Part shown: positions 40,247-48,457 of the stretch, piece by piece
How the letters are laid out: every line of letters starts with the position of its first letter
Numbering within the stretch: the first letter of the stretch is position 1
Assembly: GCF_017368795.1 (NCBI RefSeq)
Contig: NZ_JAFNLL010000033.1
Location: 1 to 48,457 of the forward strand
Reading direction: 5' to 3'
Origin: Arthrobacter cavernae
GTDB taxonomy: Bacteria > Actinomycetota > Actinomycetes > Actinomycetales > Micrococcaceae
DNA length: 48,457 nt
Program-made: the position numbers and the translations under genes
The notes under the pieces: generated by a model
Told to the model about the DNA's origin: nothing
Database searches by the model: none
Seen by the model: the letters and a program-made list of their open reading frames with translations, nothing else

Positions 40247-41977
40247 TTACTTGCCTTCGTTCATCGGGATGCGGACGCCGCGTTCGGCGGCGACTTCGAC
40301 GGCGCGGTCATAGCCGGCGTCGACGTGGCGGATGACGCCCATGCCGGGGTCGTTGGTCAGGAGGCGCTCCAGCTTCTGGGCCGCGAGGTCCGTGCCGTCG
40401 GCGACGGAGACCTGGCCGGCGTGGATGGAACGGCCGATGCCGACGCCGCCGCCGTGGTGGATGGACACCCAGGTGGCACCGGAGGCGGTGTTCAGCAGGG
40501 CGTTCAGGAGCGGCCAGTCGGCGATCGCGTCGGAGCCGTCGGCCATGGCCTCGGTCTCGCGGTACGGGGAGGCCACGGAACCCGAGTCCAGGTGGTCGCG
40601 GCCGATCACGATGGGCGCCTTGACCTTGCCTTCCTTGACGAGCTGGTTTAACAGCAGGCCCGCCTTGGCGCGCTCGCCGTAGCCCAGCCAGCAGATGCGG
40701 GCCGGCAGGCCCTCGAACTCCACGCGCTCCTGGGCGGCGTCGATCCACTTGTGCAGGTGCGTGTTCTCCGGGAAGAGTTCCTTGATGGCCGCATCCGTGA
40801 CGGCGATGTCTTCCGGGTCACCGGACAGGGCCACCCAGCGGAACGGGCCCAGGCCCTCGCAGAAGAGCGGGCGGATGTAGGCCGGGACGAAGCCCGGGAA
40901 CTCGAAGGCGCGCTCGTAGCCGCCCTTGCGGGCTTCGTCGCGGATGGAGTTGCCGTAGTCGAAGACCTCGGCGCCGGCGTCCTGGAATTCCACCATGGCC
41001 TGCACGTGGCGGGCCATGGAGGCCTGGGCCTTCTTGGTGAAGCCTTCGGGATCGGCCTCGGCCTCGCGGTGCCAGTCCTCCACGGTGATGCCCTCGGGCA
41101 GGTAGGACAGCGGGTCATGGGCGGAGGTCTGGTCGGTGACGACGTCGATGGTCAGCTCGCCGGCCTTGTGGCGGCGCAGCAGCTCGGGGAAGACCTCGGC
41201 GGCGTTGCCCACGTAGCCCACGGACCAGCCGCGGCGCTCTTCCTTGGCCTTCTGCACCTTGGCGATGGCGGCGTCGAGGTCGGTTTCGACCTCGTCCAGG
41301 TAGCGCTTGCCCGCGCGGCGGCGCAGTCGGGACTCGTCGACGTCGACGATCAGGCAGGCGCCGTCGTTCAGGGTGACGGCCAGCGGCTGGGCGCCGCCCA
41401 TGCCGCCGCAGCCGCCCGTGAGGGTCAGGGTGCCGGCCAGCGGGCCCTCGGTGGAGCCAACAGCTGCGGGTGCCGGGTGGCGGCCCTCGGCGGCGAGCTT
41501 GTTGCCGACGGCGGCAAAGGTTTCGAAGGTGCCCTGCAGGATGCCCTGCGTGCCGATGTAGATCCAGGACCCGGCCGTCATCTGGCCGTACATCATCAGG
41601 CCCTCGGCCTCGAGGCGGCGGAACTCGGGCCACGTCGCCCAGTCGCCCACGAGGTTCGAGTTGGCCAGCAGCACGCGCGGCGCCCACTCGTTGGTGCGGA
41701 ACACGCCCACCGGCTTGCCCGACTGCACCAGGAGCGTCTCGTCCTTCTCCATGGTCTCCAGGGTGCGGGTGATGGCGTCGAACGCGGCCCAGGACCGGAC
41801 AGCACGGCCCGTGCCGCCGTAGACCACCAGGTCATCCGGGCGCTCGGCCACCTCCGGGTCCAGGTTGTTCATGAGCATGCGCAGCGGGGCCTCGGTCTGC
41901 CAGGACTTGGCGGTGAGCTCGGTGCCGCGGGCGGCCTTGACCGGGCGGGCGCCGGTGGTGAAATCTGCGGGTGCCAT
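40247..41977 (-). CDS. hutU: Urocanate hydratase
   Basis: A 576-residue NAD-dependent enzyme converting urocanate to 4-imidazolone-5-propionate, the second step of histidine degradation. The NAD-binding region is [20 protein letters not shown] and the active-site Cys lies in [16 protein letters not shown]. Other family blocks are [20 protein letters not shown] and [20 protein letters not shown]. It is the first gene of the hutU-hutH operon. The preceding GCCCC-TTTAG-GGGGC palindrome (42034-42048) and the divergently placed REP lie between it and the IclR gene. Confidence 0.96.
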   Translation of the reverse strand: MAPADFTTGARPVKAARGTELTAKSWQTEAPLRMLMNNLDPEVAERPDDLVVYGGTGRAVRSWAAFDAITRTLETMEKDETLLVQSGKPVGVFRTNEWAPRVLLANSNLVGDWATWPEFRRLEAEGLMMYGQMTAGSWIYIGTQGILQGTFETFAAVGNKLAAEGRHPAPAAVGSTEGPLAGTLTLTGGCGGMGGAQPLAVTLNDGACLIVDVDESRLRRRAGKRYLDEVETDLDAAIAKVQKAKEERRGWSVGYVGNAAEVFPELLRRHKAGELTIDVVTDQTSAHDPLSYLPEGITVEDWHREAEADPEGFTKKAQASMARHVQAMVEFQDAGAEVFDYGNSIRDEARKGGYERAFEFPGFVPAYIRPLFCEGLGPFRWVALSGDPEDIAVTDAAIKELFPENTHLHKWIDAAQERVEFEGLPARICWLGYGERAKAGLLLNQLVKEGKVKAPIVIGRDHLDSGSVASPYRETEAMADGSDAIADWPLLNALLNTASGATWVSIHHGGGVGIGRSIHAGQVSVADGTDLAAQKLERLLTNDPGMGVIRHVDAGYDRAVEVAAERGVRIPMNEGK

Positions 41978-42033
41978 GGTGACTCCTTCGTCGTGTGGAA
42001 AGTCGGGTGGGAATTGCTTCTGTCTCTACTAAA

Positions 42034-42048
42034 GCCCCTTTAGGGGGC
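42034..42048. promoter_or_regulatory. Candidate operator palindrome upstream of hutU
   Basis: GCCCC and GGGGC surround TTTAG, 57 bp upstream of the hutU start. It could be the binding site of the neighbouring IclR regulator; this is inference from position and symmetry only. Confidence 0.35.
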
Positions 42049-42102
42049 CCCCGGAATGGCTTTTGGAAGGGTGCTGTCCGGGATTACAGACCCGCCCTCC
42101 TC

Positions 42103-42170
42103 CCCCAACTAGGTAGCAGCAAGTGTCGTTTTGAGAACTCATAACGACACTTGCTGCTACCTAGTCGGGG
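42103..42170. repeat. REP-like perfect palindrome
   Basis: Two 33-bp arms separated by 2 bp, 31 of 33 positions complementary. The core is CTAGGTAGCAGCAAGTGTCG. A partial copy lies at 29192-29276. It sits downstream of the IclR gene and upstream of hutU, where it may also act as a terminator hairpin. Confidence 0.85.
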
Positions 42171-42195
42171 TGGGTCCGCAGGCGCTGGGGCAGCG

Positions 42196-43002
42196 TTACT
42201 GGGCCGGCCGGCCGTGGAGCCGGACCGAGAGTTCGTCGGCGGCCTTCTGGATGCGAGCAGCCAGCACCGGCCAGTCCTCGGCCTGCAGCTTCTCCTCCAG
42301 GAACGTGACGGCGACGGCCGCCGTCGGCCAGCCCAGGTGGTCGGTGACGGCGGCGGCGATCGAACCGAAACCGGGCGTCACTTCGCCGTGCTCGGTGGCG
42401 AAGCCGCGCTGCCGGACCTGGTCCAGGTGGGAGGACAGGGCGGAGTACTTCATGATGGGCGATTCCGTCTCGTGCCGGGCCGTGAAGGCGGCAGCATTCG
42501 GATAGAGCGCCCGCACCTGGGACTTCGGGAGGGCGGCCAGGATGGCGCGACCGCTGGCGGTGAGGTGGCTGGGTAGGCGGACCCCGACGTCGGTCACCAG
42601 GGACGGGCGGTTTTTCGCGCGTTCCTCGACGATGTAGAGCACGTCCCGGCCATGCAGCACTGCAAGGTGCGCGCTCTCGCCGATCGAATCCACGAGGGCG
42701 GCCAGTAAGGGGCGGCCCAGTCTGGACAGGGGCTCCTGGCGCGAATACGCGGAGCTGAGCTCGAAGGCGCTGATGCCCAGGCCGTAGCGCTGCTCCTCAT
42801 GCAGGTGCAGGACGAAGCCATTGGCCTCCATGACCCCCAGCAGGTGGTAGACGCTGGACCGGGGCAGGCCCAGCGCGGTGGCAATGTTGGAAGCCGCCAT
42901 GGGCCCGCGGCGGGAGGCCAGGAGCTTCAGGATGCGCAGGGTGTTTTCCGCTGCGGGGACCTTGGAGGTGGCTTTGCCTGGTGTAGGCGGCTGTATGGTC
43001 AT
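42196..43002 (-). CDS. IclR-family transcriptional regulator
   Basis: A 268-residue regulator with an N-terminal winged helix (NTLRILKLLASRRGPMAASN; IATALGLPRSSVYHLLGVME) and a C-terminal GAF-like effector domain (GESAHLAVLHGRDVLYIVEE; HLTASGRAILAALPKSQVRA). IclR-type proteins often control aromatic or amino-acid catabolism. Placed directly upstream of hutU-hutH in the same direction, it is the likely Hut regulator. It might respond to urocanate, as other hut regulators do, but this is not shown by the sequence. Confidence 0.9.
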   Translation of the reverse strand: MTIQPPTPGKATSKVPAAENTLRILKLLASRRGPMAASNIATALGLPRSSVYHLLGVMEANGFVLHLHEEQRYGLGISAFELSSAYSRQEPLSRLGRPLLAALVDSIGESAHLAVLHGRDVLYIVEERAKNRPSLVTDVGVRLPSHLTASGRAILAALPKSQVRALYPNAAAFTARHETESPIMKYSALSSHLDQVRQRGFATEHGEVTPGFGSIAAAVTDHLGWPTAAVAVTFLEEKLQAEDWPVLAARIQKAADELSVRLHGRPAQ

Positions 43003-43263
43003 GGCTCCTCATCGAGTACACGGGTGGCGGCGGTTTGCGGCACTGCCCCGGAACGCGGCACCGACCATCAGTGCGGCATGTCCGGGATCCCGTACTTAAG
43101 CGTGCGCCGCGCGCAATGCCTCGGAAGGACCATCAGAGCACATAGTTGTCTGCAATGCCAGACTCCATCAAGGAGGGGCCGCGGCTCAAGATCCACCCAT
43201 CCTGGAAACGCGTCCGTCTTCCAACCCGCGTATTGACTGGCTACCGCGGCAGCCACGTGGCCC

Positions 43264-45312
43264 TTAGGCTTTGGCCTTGCGGCGCACGACGGACGTGATG
43301 GCGCCGGCCGCTGCAGCAACCAGCGCCACGATCAGCCCAATGGTCCACCAGTTCAGTTCAGAGGACGTACTGACCAGCGGGCTGGCGGATTCCGGGTTTT
43401 GCCCTTCCACTGCCACGGCGTCACTCGGCGTTGCGGGAATGGCAGGCGGGGCTTGGACGGTCGGCAGGCCACCGGGAAGCGCTTCAGCCTCGGGTGCGGA
43501 GCCAGTTTCGGCAAGTACGACGGCGGGAGCAGACGCAGGGGGCCACGGCACCACCGCGGGGGCTGCTTCGGCCGATTGGGATGCATCGACCAGCGGGGCG
43601 GCTTGACCCGAGCTGCCTGCACCAGCCTGCCGCGCGGCTTCAGCAGCCTTGGCCGTGTCGGCCGCCGTGCGGGCGTCGAGCTCTGCTTGGTCGGCGATCC
43701 GCGCCAGTTCGGCGATCATGGCGTCGATCCGCGCCACGTGCGCCGCCGTCGCCGCGTCCCGCTCCGCTGCGGCAAAGCGTTCGGCGGTGGCGAATGTTTG
43801 GAGGCCAGCCCGGCTGCCATCGAGCGCCACGCTCGCGGCGGCCCGAAGCTCCTGGCCGTCGGATTCCAGAAGGTACGTGGCCAGAATGGCGTTGTCCAGA
43901 TGCTGCGCGCTGGCAAGTCCATACTCGAGGAAGTACCTGACCTGGGCCGGGTTGCCCGAGGCAAGGGCGCCCTTGGCAGCCTCATCTACGCGGTCGCCAT
44001 CGCCGTCGATGGACTGGAAAACCCGCTGGCGGTCGTCGACGAGAGAAGGCTCGTTCCGCTTCAGGACCTCCGGGTAGTTGGCGATGAAGGATTTGATCAC
44101 GGAGTCGCCGCCCAGGAGGGCAGCCTCGGCAGCCTCCTTCACCTCAGGGCCGCCAGTGAGCGCCAGATCCAAGGTGGCCTGGCGGGCTTCTTTGATGTGC
44201 GCATCCAGATCGACTCCAGGCACAGTCAGCGTCGCCAGCAGCCCTGGTAGTTCAAGAGCCGCCTCCCCATAGGCGGCCTTGGCGCCCTCGTCTGCCGCGA
44301 TTTCGGCATTGTCGATTGCCCGCTCCGGCATGGCCTGCGCAGAGCGGAAGTCACGCTCGTCAACCAGCCGGGCAGTGTCCGCCGTCCGCGCCGTGGCGGC
44401 AGTTGTCCGGGCAAGCGCGACGGCGGTCCCCGCCCGTTGCGCGAAAGCCGCGGGGTCGCTGGGTCCGGAGGCTGCGTCGGCTTTAACCTGCTCCAGAAGC
44501 TTGACGACCGCCGCGGTTTCCGTGTCGCGATCCGCGGCCACGAATTGGCCATAGCGGAGGAAGGCAGCAACGGTGTCCGGGTCATTCGCATCGAGGGCGG
44601 CCTGCGCTCCAAGACTGACGCTGGCGGAACCGGATTCGATCAGCTGATATGTAGCGATCCTGTCCTCGAGTTCTGCGGTCCCCTTCCAGCCGTAGAGCAC
44701 GAACTTCTCAACCGCGGCACCGCCCGCGTCGAGGCTGGCGGATGCGGCCCGCCGGATCCCCGGGACAGCCGAGTCCAGGAAGTACGTAGCGGTGATACGC
44801 AGGTCCAGCTGCCAGGAATTGGCCCAGCCCTCAGCAAGGAACTTGTCGATCGCCGTCGGATCCGTTGCCGAGGCAGCCAGGATCTTTGTGGCGGAAGCGC
44901 GCACATGCGCGCTTCCGCGCTCCGTCAGCTCGGTGACCAACTGCTTGCGGTCAGCCTGCAGCGCGACGTCCTGTCCGGCGTCGCCCCATGCTCCTGCGTG
45001 GAGGAACTTGTCCAAGGCCTCCACGCCACCCACCAGAGCAAACTTCGCCGCCGCGCGCGTGGCCGGGCCACCCGTCCTCCACAGCTCAAGGACACCGGCA
45101 GCGTCTTCCGCACGTTCCAGGAACGGCACAGGAGCCGACGAGGCGTGCGGAAGCGCGAAGGCCGGCATGTCGTAGGCGTGGGCAGGGGCGACGAACAGGA
45201 GCGATGCCGTGCCGATCACCGAAACGGCAACAGCAGCAGTCCAACGGCGTCGCGCACGACGGAACGCAGAGATCAAGAATTCCCCCAAAGAAAGCGAATC
45301 AGCGCGCGGCAT
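43264..45312 (-). CDS. ALF-repeat surface protein
   Basis: A 682-residue exported protein. The N-terminus has a basic n-region and signal segment AAVAVSVIGTASLLFVAPAHA. It contains about seven ALF-type helical repeats, each close to ELxxxGxxxRAAAxxALxxGxxAxxxFLxxG: VLELWRTGG, LVTELTERGS, TYFLDSAVPG, TYQLIESGSA, LDLALTGGPE, VFQSIDGDGD and TYLLESDGQE. Repeats 4 and 5 are separated by a long Ala/Thr-rich helical region (residues about 265-350). After an Ala-rich coiled segment comes a Pro/Ala-rich stalk with an LAETG sequence, then the C-terminal helix WWTIGLIVALVAAAAGAITS and a basic VVRRKAKA tail. ALF proteins in actinobacteria are of unknown function. Confidence 0.85.
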   Translation of the reverse strand: MPRADSLSLGEFLISAFRRARRRWTAAVAVSVIGTASLLFVAPAHAYDMPAFALPHASSAPVPFLERAEDAAGVLELWRTGGPATRAAAKFALVGGVEALDKFLHAGAWGDAGQDVALQADRKQLVTELTERGSAHVRASATKILAASATDPTAIDKFLAEGWANSWQLDLRITATYFLDSAVPGIRRAASASLDAGGAAVEKFVLYGWKGTAELEDRIATYQLIESGSASVSLGAQAALDANDPDTVAAFLRYGQFVAADRDTETAAVVKLLEQVKADAASGPSDPAAFAQRAGTAVALARTTAATARTADTARLVDERDFRSAQAMPERAIDNAEIAADEGAKAAYGEAALELPGLLATLTVPGVDLDAHIKEARQATLDLALTGGPEVKEAAEAALLGGDSVIKSFIANYPEVLKRNEPSLVDDRQRVFQSIDGDGDRVDEAAKGALASGNPAQVRYFLEYGLASAQHLDNAILATYLLESDGQELRAAASVALDGSRAGLQTFATAERFAAAERDAATAAHVARIDAMIAELARIADQAELDARTAADTAKAAEAARQAGAGSSGQAAPLVDASQSAEAAPAVVPWPPASAPAVVLAETGSAPEAEALPGGLPTVQAPPAIPATPSDAVAVEGQNPESASPLVSTSSELNWWTIGLIVALVAAAAGAITSVVRRKAKA

Positions 45313-45409
45313 CTGCAGGCAAAAGGGTGCGCGGCGACGCCCGTCCGGAAAACTCCGGAGCTGTCTGCGGGAAGTCTATATGAGCTTTGGCCATCGTCTG
45401 GACCGCGCC

Positions 45410-46381
45410 TCAAACAGTGACTACCACCTTCCCGTGGGCGCCTCCCCCGCGCATGTACCGGATGGCGTCCGGCGCCTCGCCCAGGGGGAAGACCTTGCCG
45501 ATGGCCGGGACGACCTTGCCGGCCTCGATCAGCTCCGCCAGGACCCGCAGGTCCGCCTGTCGTTCCAGGGATATCAGTCCGCGCAGCTTCTGGCTCACGA
45601 ACAGGGAGAGGAGGGGAGCCCGGAGCGCCCGGTCGAAGCCGCCGAGCCAGCGGCCACCGCCCTCACCGCCGACGATCACGAGTGTCCCGCGGGGAGTGAG
45701 TGCGCGCCGGAGTTTCGAGAGCGGGCGGTTGCCGGCGGTATCGAGGATCAGGTCGTAGCGTCGCGCCCCGTCCACCACATCTTCGCGCGTGTAGTCGATG
45801 ACGTCCCCGGCGCCAAGCGAGCGCACAAGATCCGCCTTGCCGGCGCTGCATAGACCCGTCACCTCGGCGCCGAACGCCTTCGCCAGCTGCACGGCGAACG
45901 ATCCCACGCCGCCGCCGGCACCGATGACCAGGACCTTCTGGCCTGGCTGCACGTTCCCGCTGTCGCGGAGGCCCTGGAGGGCGGTGACGCCGGAGATGGG
46001 CACGGCCGCGGCCTGTTCGAAGCTGAGGTTCGCCGGCTTCAGGGCGAGCTTGTCCTCCCGGGCACACGCGAACTCGGCGAAGGACCCCCCGCAGGTACCG
46101 AACACTTCGTCGCCGGGCCGGAACTGCGTCACGTCCGGGCCAACGGCCTCCACCTGCCCTGCGACTTCCCTGCCCCGGACGCGGTCCTTGGGCCTGCTGA
46201 GCCCGGAGCCCGCCGCGCGGGCCAGATAGGGCAGGCCCGTCATGAGGTGCCAGACGCCCTGTTCGACGCCGGCCGCACGGACGCGGATGAGGACCTCGCT
46301 GGCGCCGGGCACCGGTTTGTCGATGTCCTCGAGCCTGAGCACCCCGGCCTCGCCGTAGTTGTCCTGAACGATTGCTTTCAT
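45410..46381 (-). CDS. NAD(P)-dependent zinc-free alcohol dehydrogenase / quinone-reductase-like
   Basis: A 323-residue medium-chain dehydrogenase/reductase. The start is MKAIVQDNYGEAGVLRLEDI, the catalytic-domain core FGTCGGSFAEFACAREDKLA, and the cofactor motif VLVIGAGGGVGSFAVQLAKA. DYTREDVVDGARRYDLILDT is the strand following. No structural-zinc cysteines (CxxCxxC) are seen, so it belongs to the QOR/enone-reductase branch. Its start overlaps the stop of the XRE gene by 4 bp (46378-46381), making it the third gene of the membrane protein-XRE-reductase operon. Confidence 0.9.
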   Translation of the reverse strand: MKAIVQDNYGEAGVLRLEDIDKPVPGASEVLIRVRAAGVEQGVWHLMTGLPYLARAAGSGLSRPKDRVRGREVAGQVEAVGPDVTQFRPGDEVFGTCGGSFAEFACAREDKLALKPANLSFEQAAAVPISGVTALQGLRDSGNVQPGQKVLVIGAGGGVGSFAVQLAKAFGAEVTGLCSAGKADLVRSLGAGDVIDYTREDVVDGARRYDLILDTAGNRPLSKLRRALTPRGTLVIVGGEGGGRWLGGFDRALRAPLLSLFVSQKLRGLISLERQADLRVLAELIEAGKVVPAIGKVFPLGEAPDAIRYMRGGGAHGKVVVTV

Positions 46382-46626
46382 GGCGTTTCTCCTTCGCTGT
46401 CCGGGAATTCGCTGTCCGGGTACTGGAACACCTCGTCAAGCGGCACGTTGAGCACGCGGGCGATTTGGAATGCCATCTCAAGGGAGGGCGAATACCTACC
46501 CTGTTCGATGGCGATGATGGTCTGGCGGGTCACGCCGATGCTGTCCGCGAGCTGCGCCTGGGTCATTTCCCCGCTGGCGAAGCGGAGGGCGCGGATGGAG
46601 TTGGTGACGCGGGTGGGCTTCACCAT
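46378..46626 (-). CDS. Small XRE-family regulator (Cro/CI type)
   Basis: An 82-residue DNA-binding protein made almost only of the helix-turn-helix: KPTRVTNSIRALRFASGEMT, QAQLADSIGVTRQTIIAIEQ and GRYSPSLEMAFQIARVL. It resembles the YozG-like group of small regulators linked to membrane proteins of unknown function. It overlaps the membrane-protein gene by 7 bp and the reductase by 4 bp. It probably represses its own operon by binding the two direct repeats at 47058 and 47083. Confidence 0.9.
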   Translation of the reverse strand: MVKPTRVTNSIRALRFASGEMTQAQLADSIGVTRQTIIAIEQGRYSPSLEMAFQIARVLNVPLDEVFQYPDSEFPDSEGETP

Positions 46627-47045
46627 GGCTGGAACCCCCTCCGGTAGGCGACGATCTTGGCCACGGAGCCAAGGATTGCGGACAACACGAACGCCAGGTA
46701 GATCGCGTTGGCGATCCAGAAGTGGCCGAACTCAGCCATTGCCATGAGGAGCGCCGCCACCGCACCGATGACCACGATCGACTGGCCGATGTATTCGCCG
46801 AAGCGGTAGATCTCCTTGTCGCGCTGGTCCTTGCCCGCGTCCTTGGGCGAGGCGATCCGGATCAGGATGTGGAGCACGATGGACACGGCAATGGATGCCC
46901 CGATGGTCCACAGCATCGGAGCCACATAGGGGACCTCGGCGAGCGGAGCACCCGCGGCCATCCCGAAAACGATGACGAGGTAGGCCGCATACGTACCGGC
47001 CGCGAGCACACCCATGATCCAGGCGCTCTTCTCTTCGAAGGACAT
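46620..47045 (-). CDS. Four-helix membrane protein of the XRE-linked family
   Basis: A 141-residue integral membrane protein with about four helices (WIMGVLAAGTYAAYLVIVFG; MLWTIGASIAVSIVLHILIR; SIVVIGAVAALLMAMAEF; NAIYLAFVLSAILGSVAKIV). The loop DAGKDQRDKEIYRFGEYIGQ is conserved in this family. It always seems to accompany a small Cro/CI regulator, as it does here, but its function is unknown. It is the first gene of its operon, under the promoter at 47081-47109. Confidence 0.85.
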   Translation of the reverse strand: MSFEEKSAWIMGVLAAGTYAAYLVIVFGMAAGAPLAEVPYVAPMLWTIGASIAVSIVLHILIRIASPKDAGKDQRDKEIYRFGEYIGQSIVVIGAVAALLMAMAEFGHFWIANAIYLAFVLSAILGSVAKIVAYRRGFQPW

Positions 47046-47057
47046 TTTCCGCTCCCG

Positions 47058-47076
47058 TGTAAAACAAAGCTGACAT
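47058..47076 (+). promoter_or_regulatory. XRE operator, downstream copy
   Basis: TGTAAAAC-AAAGC-TGACAT. It repeats at 47083 with 25-bp spacing. It lies between the -10 box and the membrane-protein start. Confidence 0.6.
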
Positions 47077-47080
47077 TGGC

Positions 47081-47109
47081 AATGTAAAACTTATCTGACA
47101 TCACGTCAA
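47081..47109 (-). promoter_or_regulatory. Sigma-A-type promoter of the membrane protein-XRE operon
   Basis: On the minus strand: TTGACG (-35, 47104-47109), a 17-bp spacer and TACATT (-10, 47081-47086). The spacing is canonical. Confidence 0.78.
47083..47101 (+). promoter_or_regulatory. XRE operator, copy overlapping the -10 and spacer
   Basis: TGTAAAAC-TTATC-TGACAT. A protein bound here would block RNA polymerase, consistent with repression by the small XRE protein encoded in the operon. Confidence 0.65.
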
Positions 47110-47272
47110 GAGTCTTTGACTTTTCGCCACCGGCCGCCGGCGAAGCGCCCGTCAAGCAGGCTTCTCATCGTCTGAGAACCGAGACAGTGATGTGCCGTGA
47201 GGCCCATCACAACGGGCCCGGAAATGGTCTGCTGGTTAACGATCCCCCTCCCAATGACGAGAAGGTATTCGT

Positions 47273-48457
47273 ATGCAGCAATCCCCAACAGCCGTCAGGA
47301 CGCCCGCGGTACGGGCCGTCGACGGCATGGTCGAGACCGTTCTCAACCGCGGCCTCAACGTCCGCCACATCCGCTTCATGGCCCTCGGCTCAGCCATCGG
47401 CACGGGCCTCTTCTACGGCTCCGCTTCCGCGATCCAGAAGGCCGGCCCCGCCGTGCTCCTGGCGTACATCATCGGCGGCGCAGCCGTATTCATGGTGATG
47501 CGCGCCCTGGGCGAGATGGCCGTCCGCCACCCCGTCTCCGGCTCCTTCGGCCAGTACGCCAGCCGCTACCTCGGCCCCTTCGCCGGTTTCGTGACGGGCT
47601 GGACGTACGTCTTCGAAATGGCGATCGTGGCGATCGCCGACGTGACGGCCTTCGGCATCTACATGGGATTCTGGTTCCCGCAGGTGGACCGCTGGATCTG
47701 GATCCTGGCCATCATCCTGTTCCTGGGCGCCATGAACCTACTCAGCGTCAAAGTGTTCGGCGAGCTCGAATTCTGGTTCTCGCTCATCAAGGTGGTGGCG
47801 ATCATCGCCATGATCGCGGGCGGCGCGGCGATCGTGGCGTTCGGCTTCCAAGCCGGCGACGGCGGCGGCGTGGCACCGGGGTTGGGGAACCTCGTCAACC
47901 ACGGCGGCCTGTTCCCGAACGGTTTCGAGGGCCTGCTGGCCGCGTTCGCCGTCGTGATGTTTGCCTTTGGCGGGATCGAAACGATCGGCGTCACAGCAGG
48001 TGAGGCCGCGAACCCCAAGAAGGTCATCCCGCAGGCCGTCAACACCGTGCCCGTGCGCGTACTTCTCTTCTATGTGCTGACCCTGGGCGTGCTGATGAGC
48101 CTGTTCCCGTGGAATGAGATCGGCAGCAACGGCAGCCCGTTCGTGCAGATCTTCGATGGCCTGGGCATCCCGGCGGCCCCGCACATCCTCAACGCCGTGG
48201 TCATCACGGCCGCACTGTCCGCCATCAACAGCGACATTTTCGGCGCCGGCCGCATCCTCTTCGGCCTGTCCCGGCAGGGGCATGCGCCCAAGAGCTTCGG
48301 CAGGGTCTCCCGGCACGGCGTCCCCTGGATGACCGTGGTGATGATGGGCGGCATCCTGCTGGTGGGGGTTGTCCTGAATGCCCTGATCCCGAAGGACGTG
48401 TTCGTGCTGATCGCCTCGATCGCCACCTTCGCCACGGTATGGGTGTGGGTCATGATC
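47273..48457 (+). CDS. APC-family amino-acid permease, C-terminus cut by window edge
   Basis: 395 codons of a membrane transporter, open to the window end. The start [20 protein letters not shown] is followed by [20 protein letters not shown] and [17 protein letters not shown], the substrate-binding helix 1 of the amino-acid/H+ symporter (AAT) subfamily. [20 protein letters not shown] and [20 protein letters not shown] are further signature blocks. Full-length members have about 450-480 residues, so 60-90 are missing. Proline or histidine specific permeases are the closest type; histidine would fit the Hut genes nearby. GAAGG lies 7-8 bases before the ATG. Confidence 0.93.
   Translation, partial: MQQSPTAVRTPAVRAVDGMVETVLNRGLNVRHIRFMALGSAIGTGLFYGSASAIQKAGPAVLLAYIIGGAAVFMVMRALGEMAVRHPVSGSFGQYASRYLGPFAGFVTGWTYVFEMAIVAIADVTAFGIYMGFWFPQVDRWIWILAIILFLGAMNLLSVKVFGELEFWFSLIKVVAIIAMIAGGAAIVAFGFQAGDGGGVAPGLGNLVNHGGLFPNGFEGLLAAFAVVMFAFGGIETIGVTAGEAANPKKVIPQAVNTVPVRVLLFYVLTLGVLMSLFPWNEIGSNGSPFVQIFDGLGIPAAPHILNAVVITAALSAINSDIFGAGRILFGLSRQGHAPKSFGRVSRHGVPWMTVVMMGGILLVGVVLNALIPKDVFVLIASIATFATVWVWVMI

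Overview
The window is high-GC actinobacterial DNA, most like an Arthrobacter-group soil bacterium (Arthrobacter, Pseudarthrobacter or Paenarthrobacter). The evidence is the codon use, the leaderless starts, a 180-kDa-type NAD glutamate dehydrogenase, and a c-di-AMP riboswitch in front of an NlpC/P60 hydrolase. The species call is inference; the family calls come from motifs read in the translations.

Layout. 1-1898: a PfkB sugar kinase (cut by the window edge) translationally coupled to its LacI regulator. 1990-20900: an accessory island. It opens with the left end of a Tn7-like element (four ~22-bp repeats), a 3'-truncated TnsA endonuclease gene, an alpha/beta hydrolase and a matching right end at 3746. 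A deletion-bearing metallo-beta-lactamase-fold pseudogene follows. The rest (4864-20416) is a set of efflux pumps, short-chain dehydrogenases (SDRs), cyclophilin-like proteins, alpha/beta hydrolases and a GH3 beta-glucosidase around one MmyB-like XRE regulator. Five copies of a ~37-bp motif lie in the promoter regions of these genes, all in the same orientation relative to one flanking gene, so they look like a single regulon. Three families (SDR, cyclophilin-like, alpha/beta hydrolase) occur in two forms: one without an export signal and one with a lipoprotein or Tat signal. The right edge (20800-20898) is a pile-up of further transposon-end sequences.

20928-28866 is mostly core-like: a conserved hypothetical gene, a zincin metallopeptidase, a CDF metal exporter, a universal stress protein with a PEP-synthase/rifampicin-phosphotransferase-like enzyme, a small Rossmann protein and a cell-wall hydrolase under a c-di-AMP riboswitch. 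29266-31464 holds a CopC-type protein and an NCS2 purine permease.

31535-43002 is dominated by amino-acid catabolism: hutG (formimidoylglutamase), a tRNA-Cys, NAD glutamate dehydrogenase, hutH, hutU and an IclR regulator that probably controls them. Histidine would be degraded to glutamate by the Hut enzymes and then deaminated to 2-oxoglutarate. 43264-48457 holds a surface protein with ALF repeats, a quinone-reductase-like enzyme, an autoregulated XRE/membrane-protein operon and a truncated amino-acid permease.

The most unusual elements are the five-site MmyB-type regulon with paired non-exported and exported enzymes (including an SDR built as a lipoprotein), and the Tn7-like transposon ends with their relic endonuclease.
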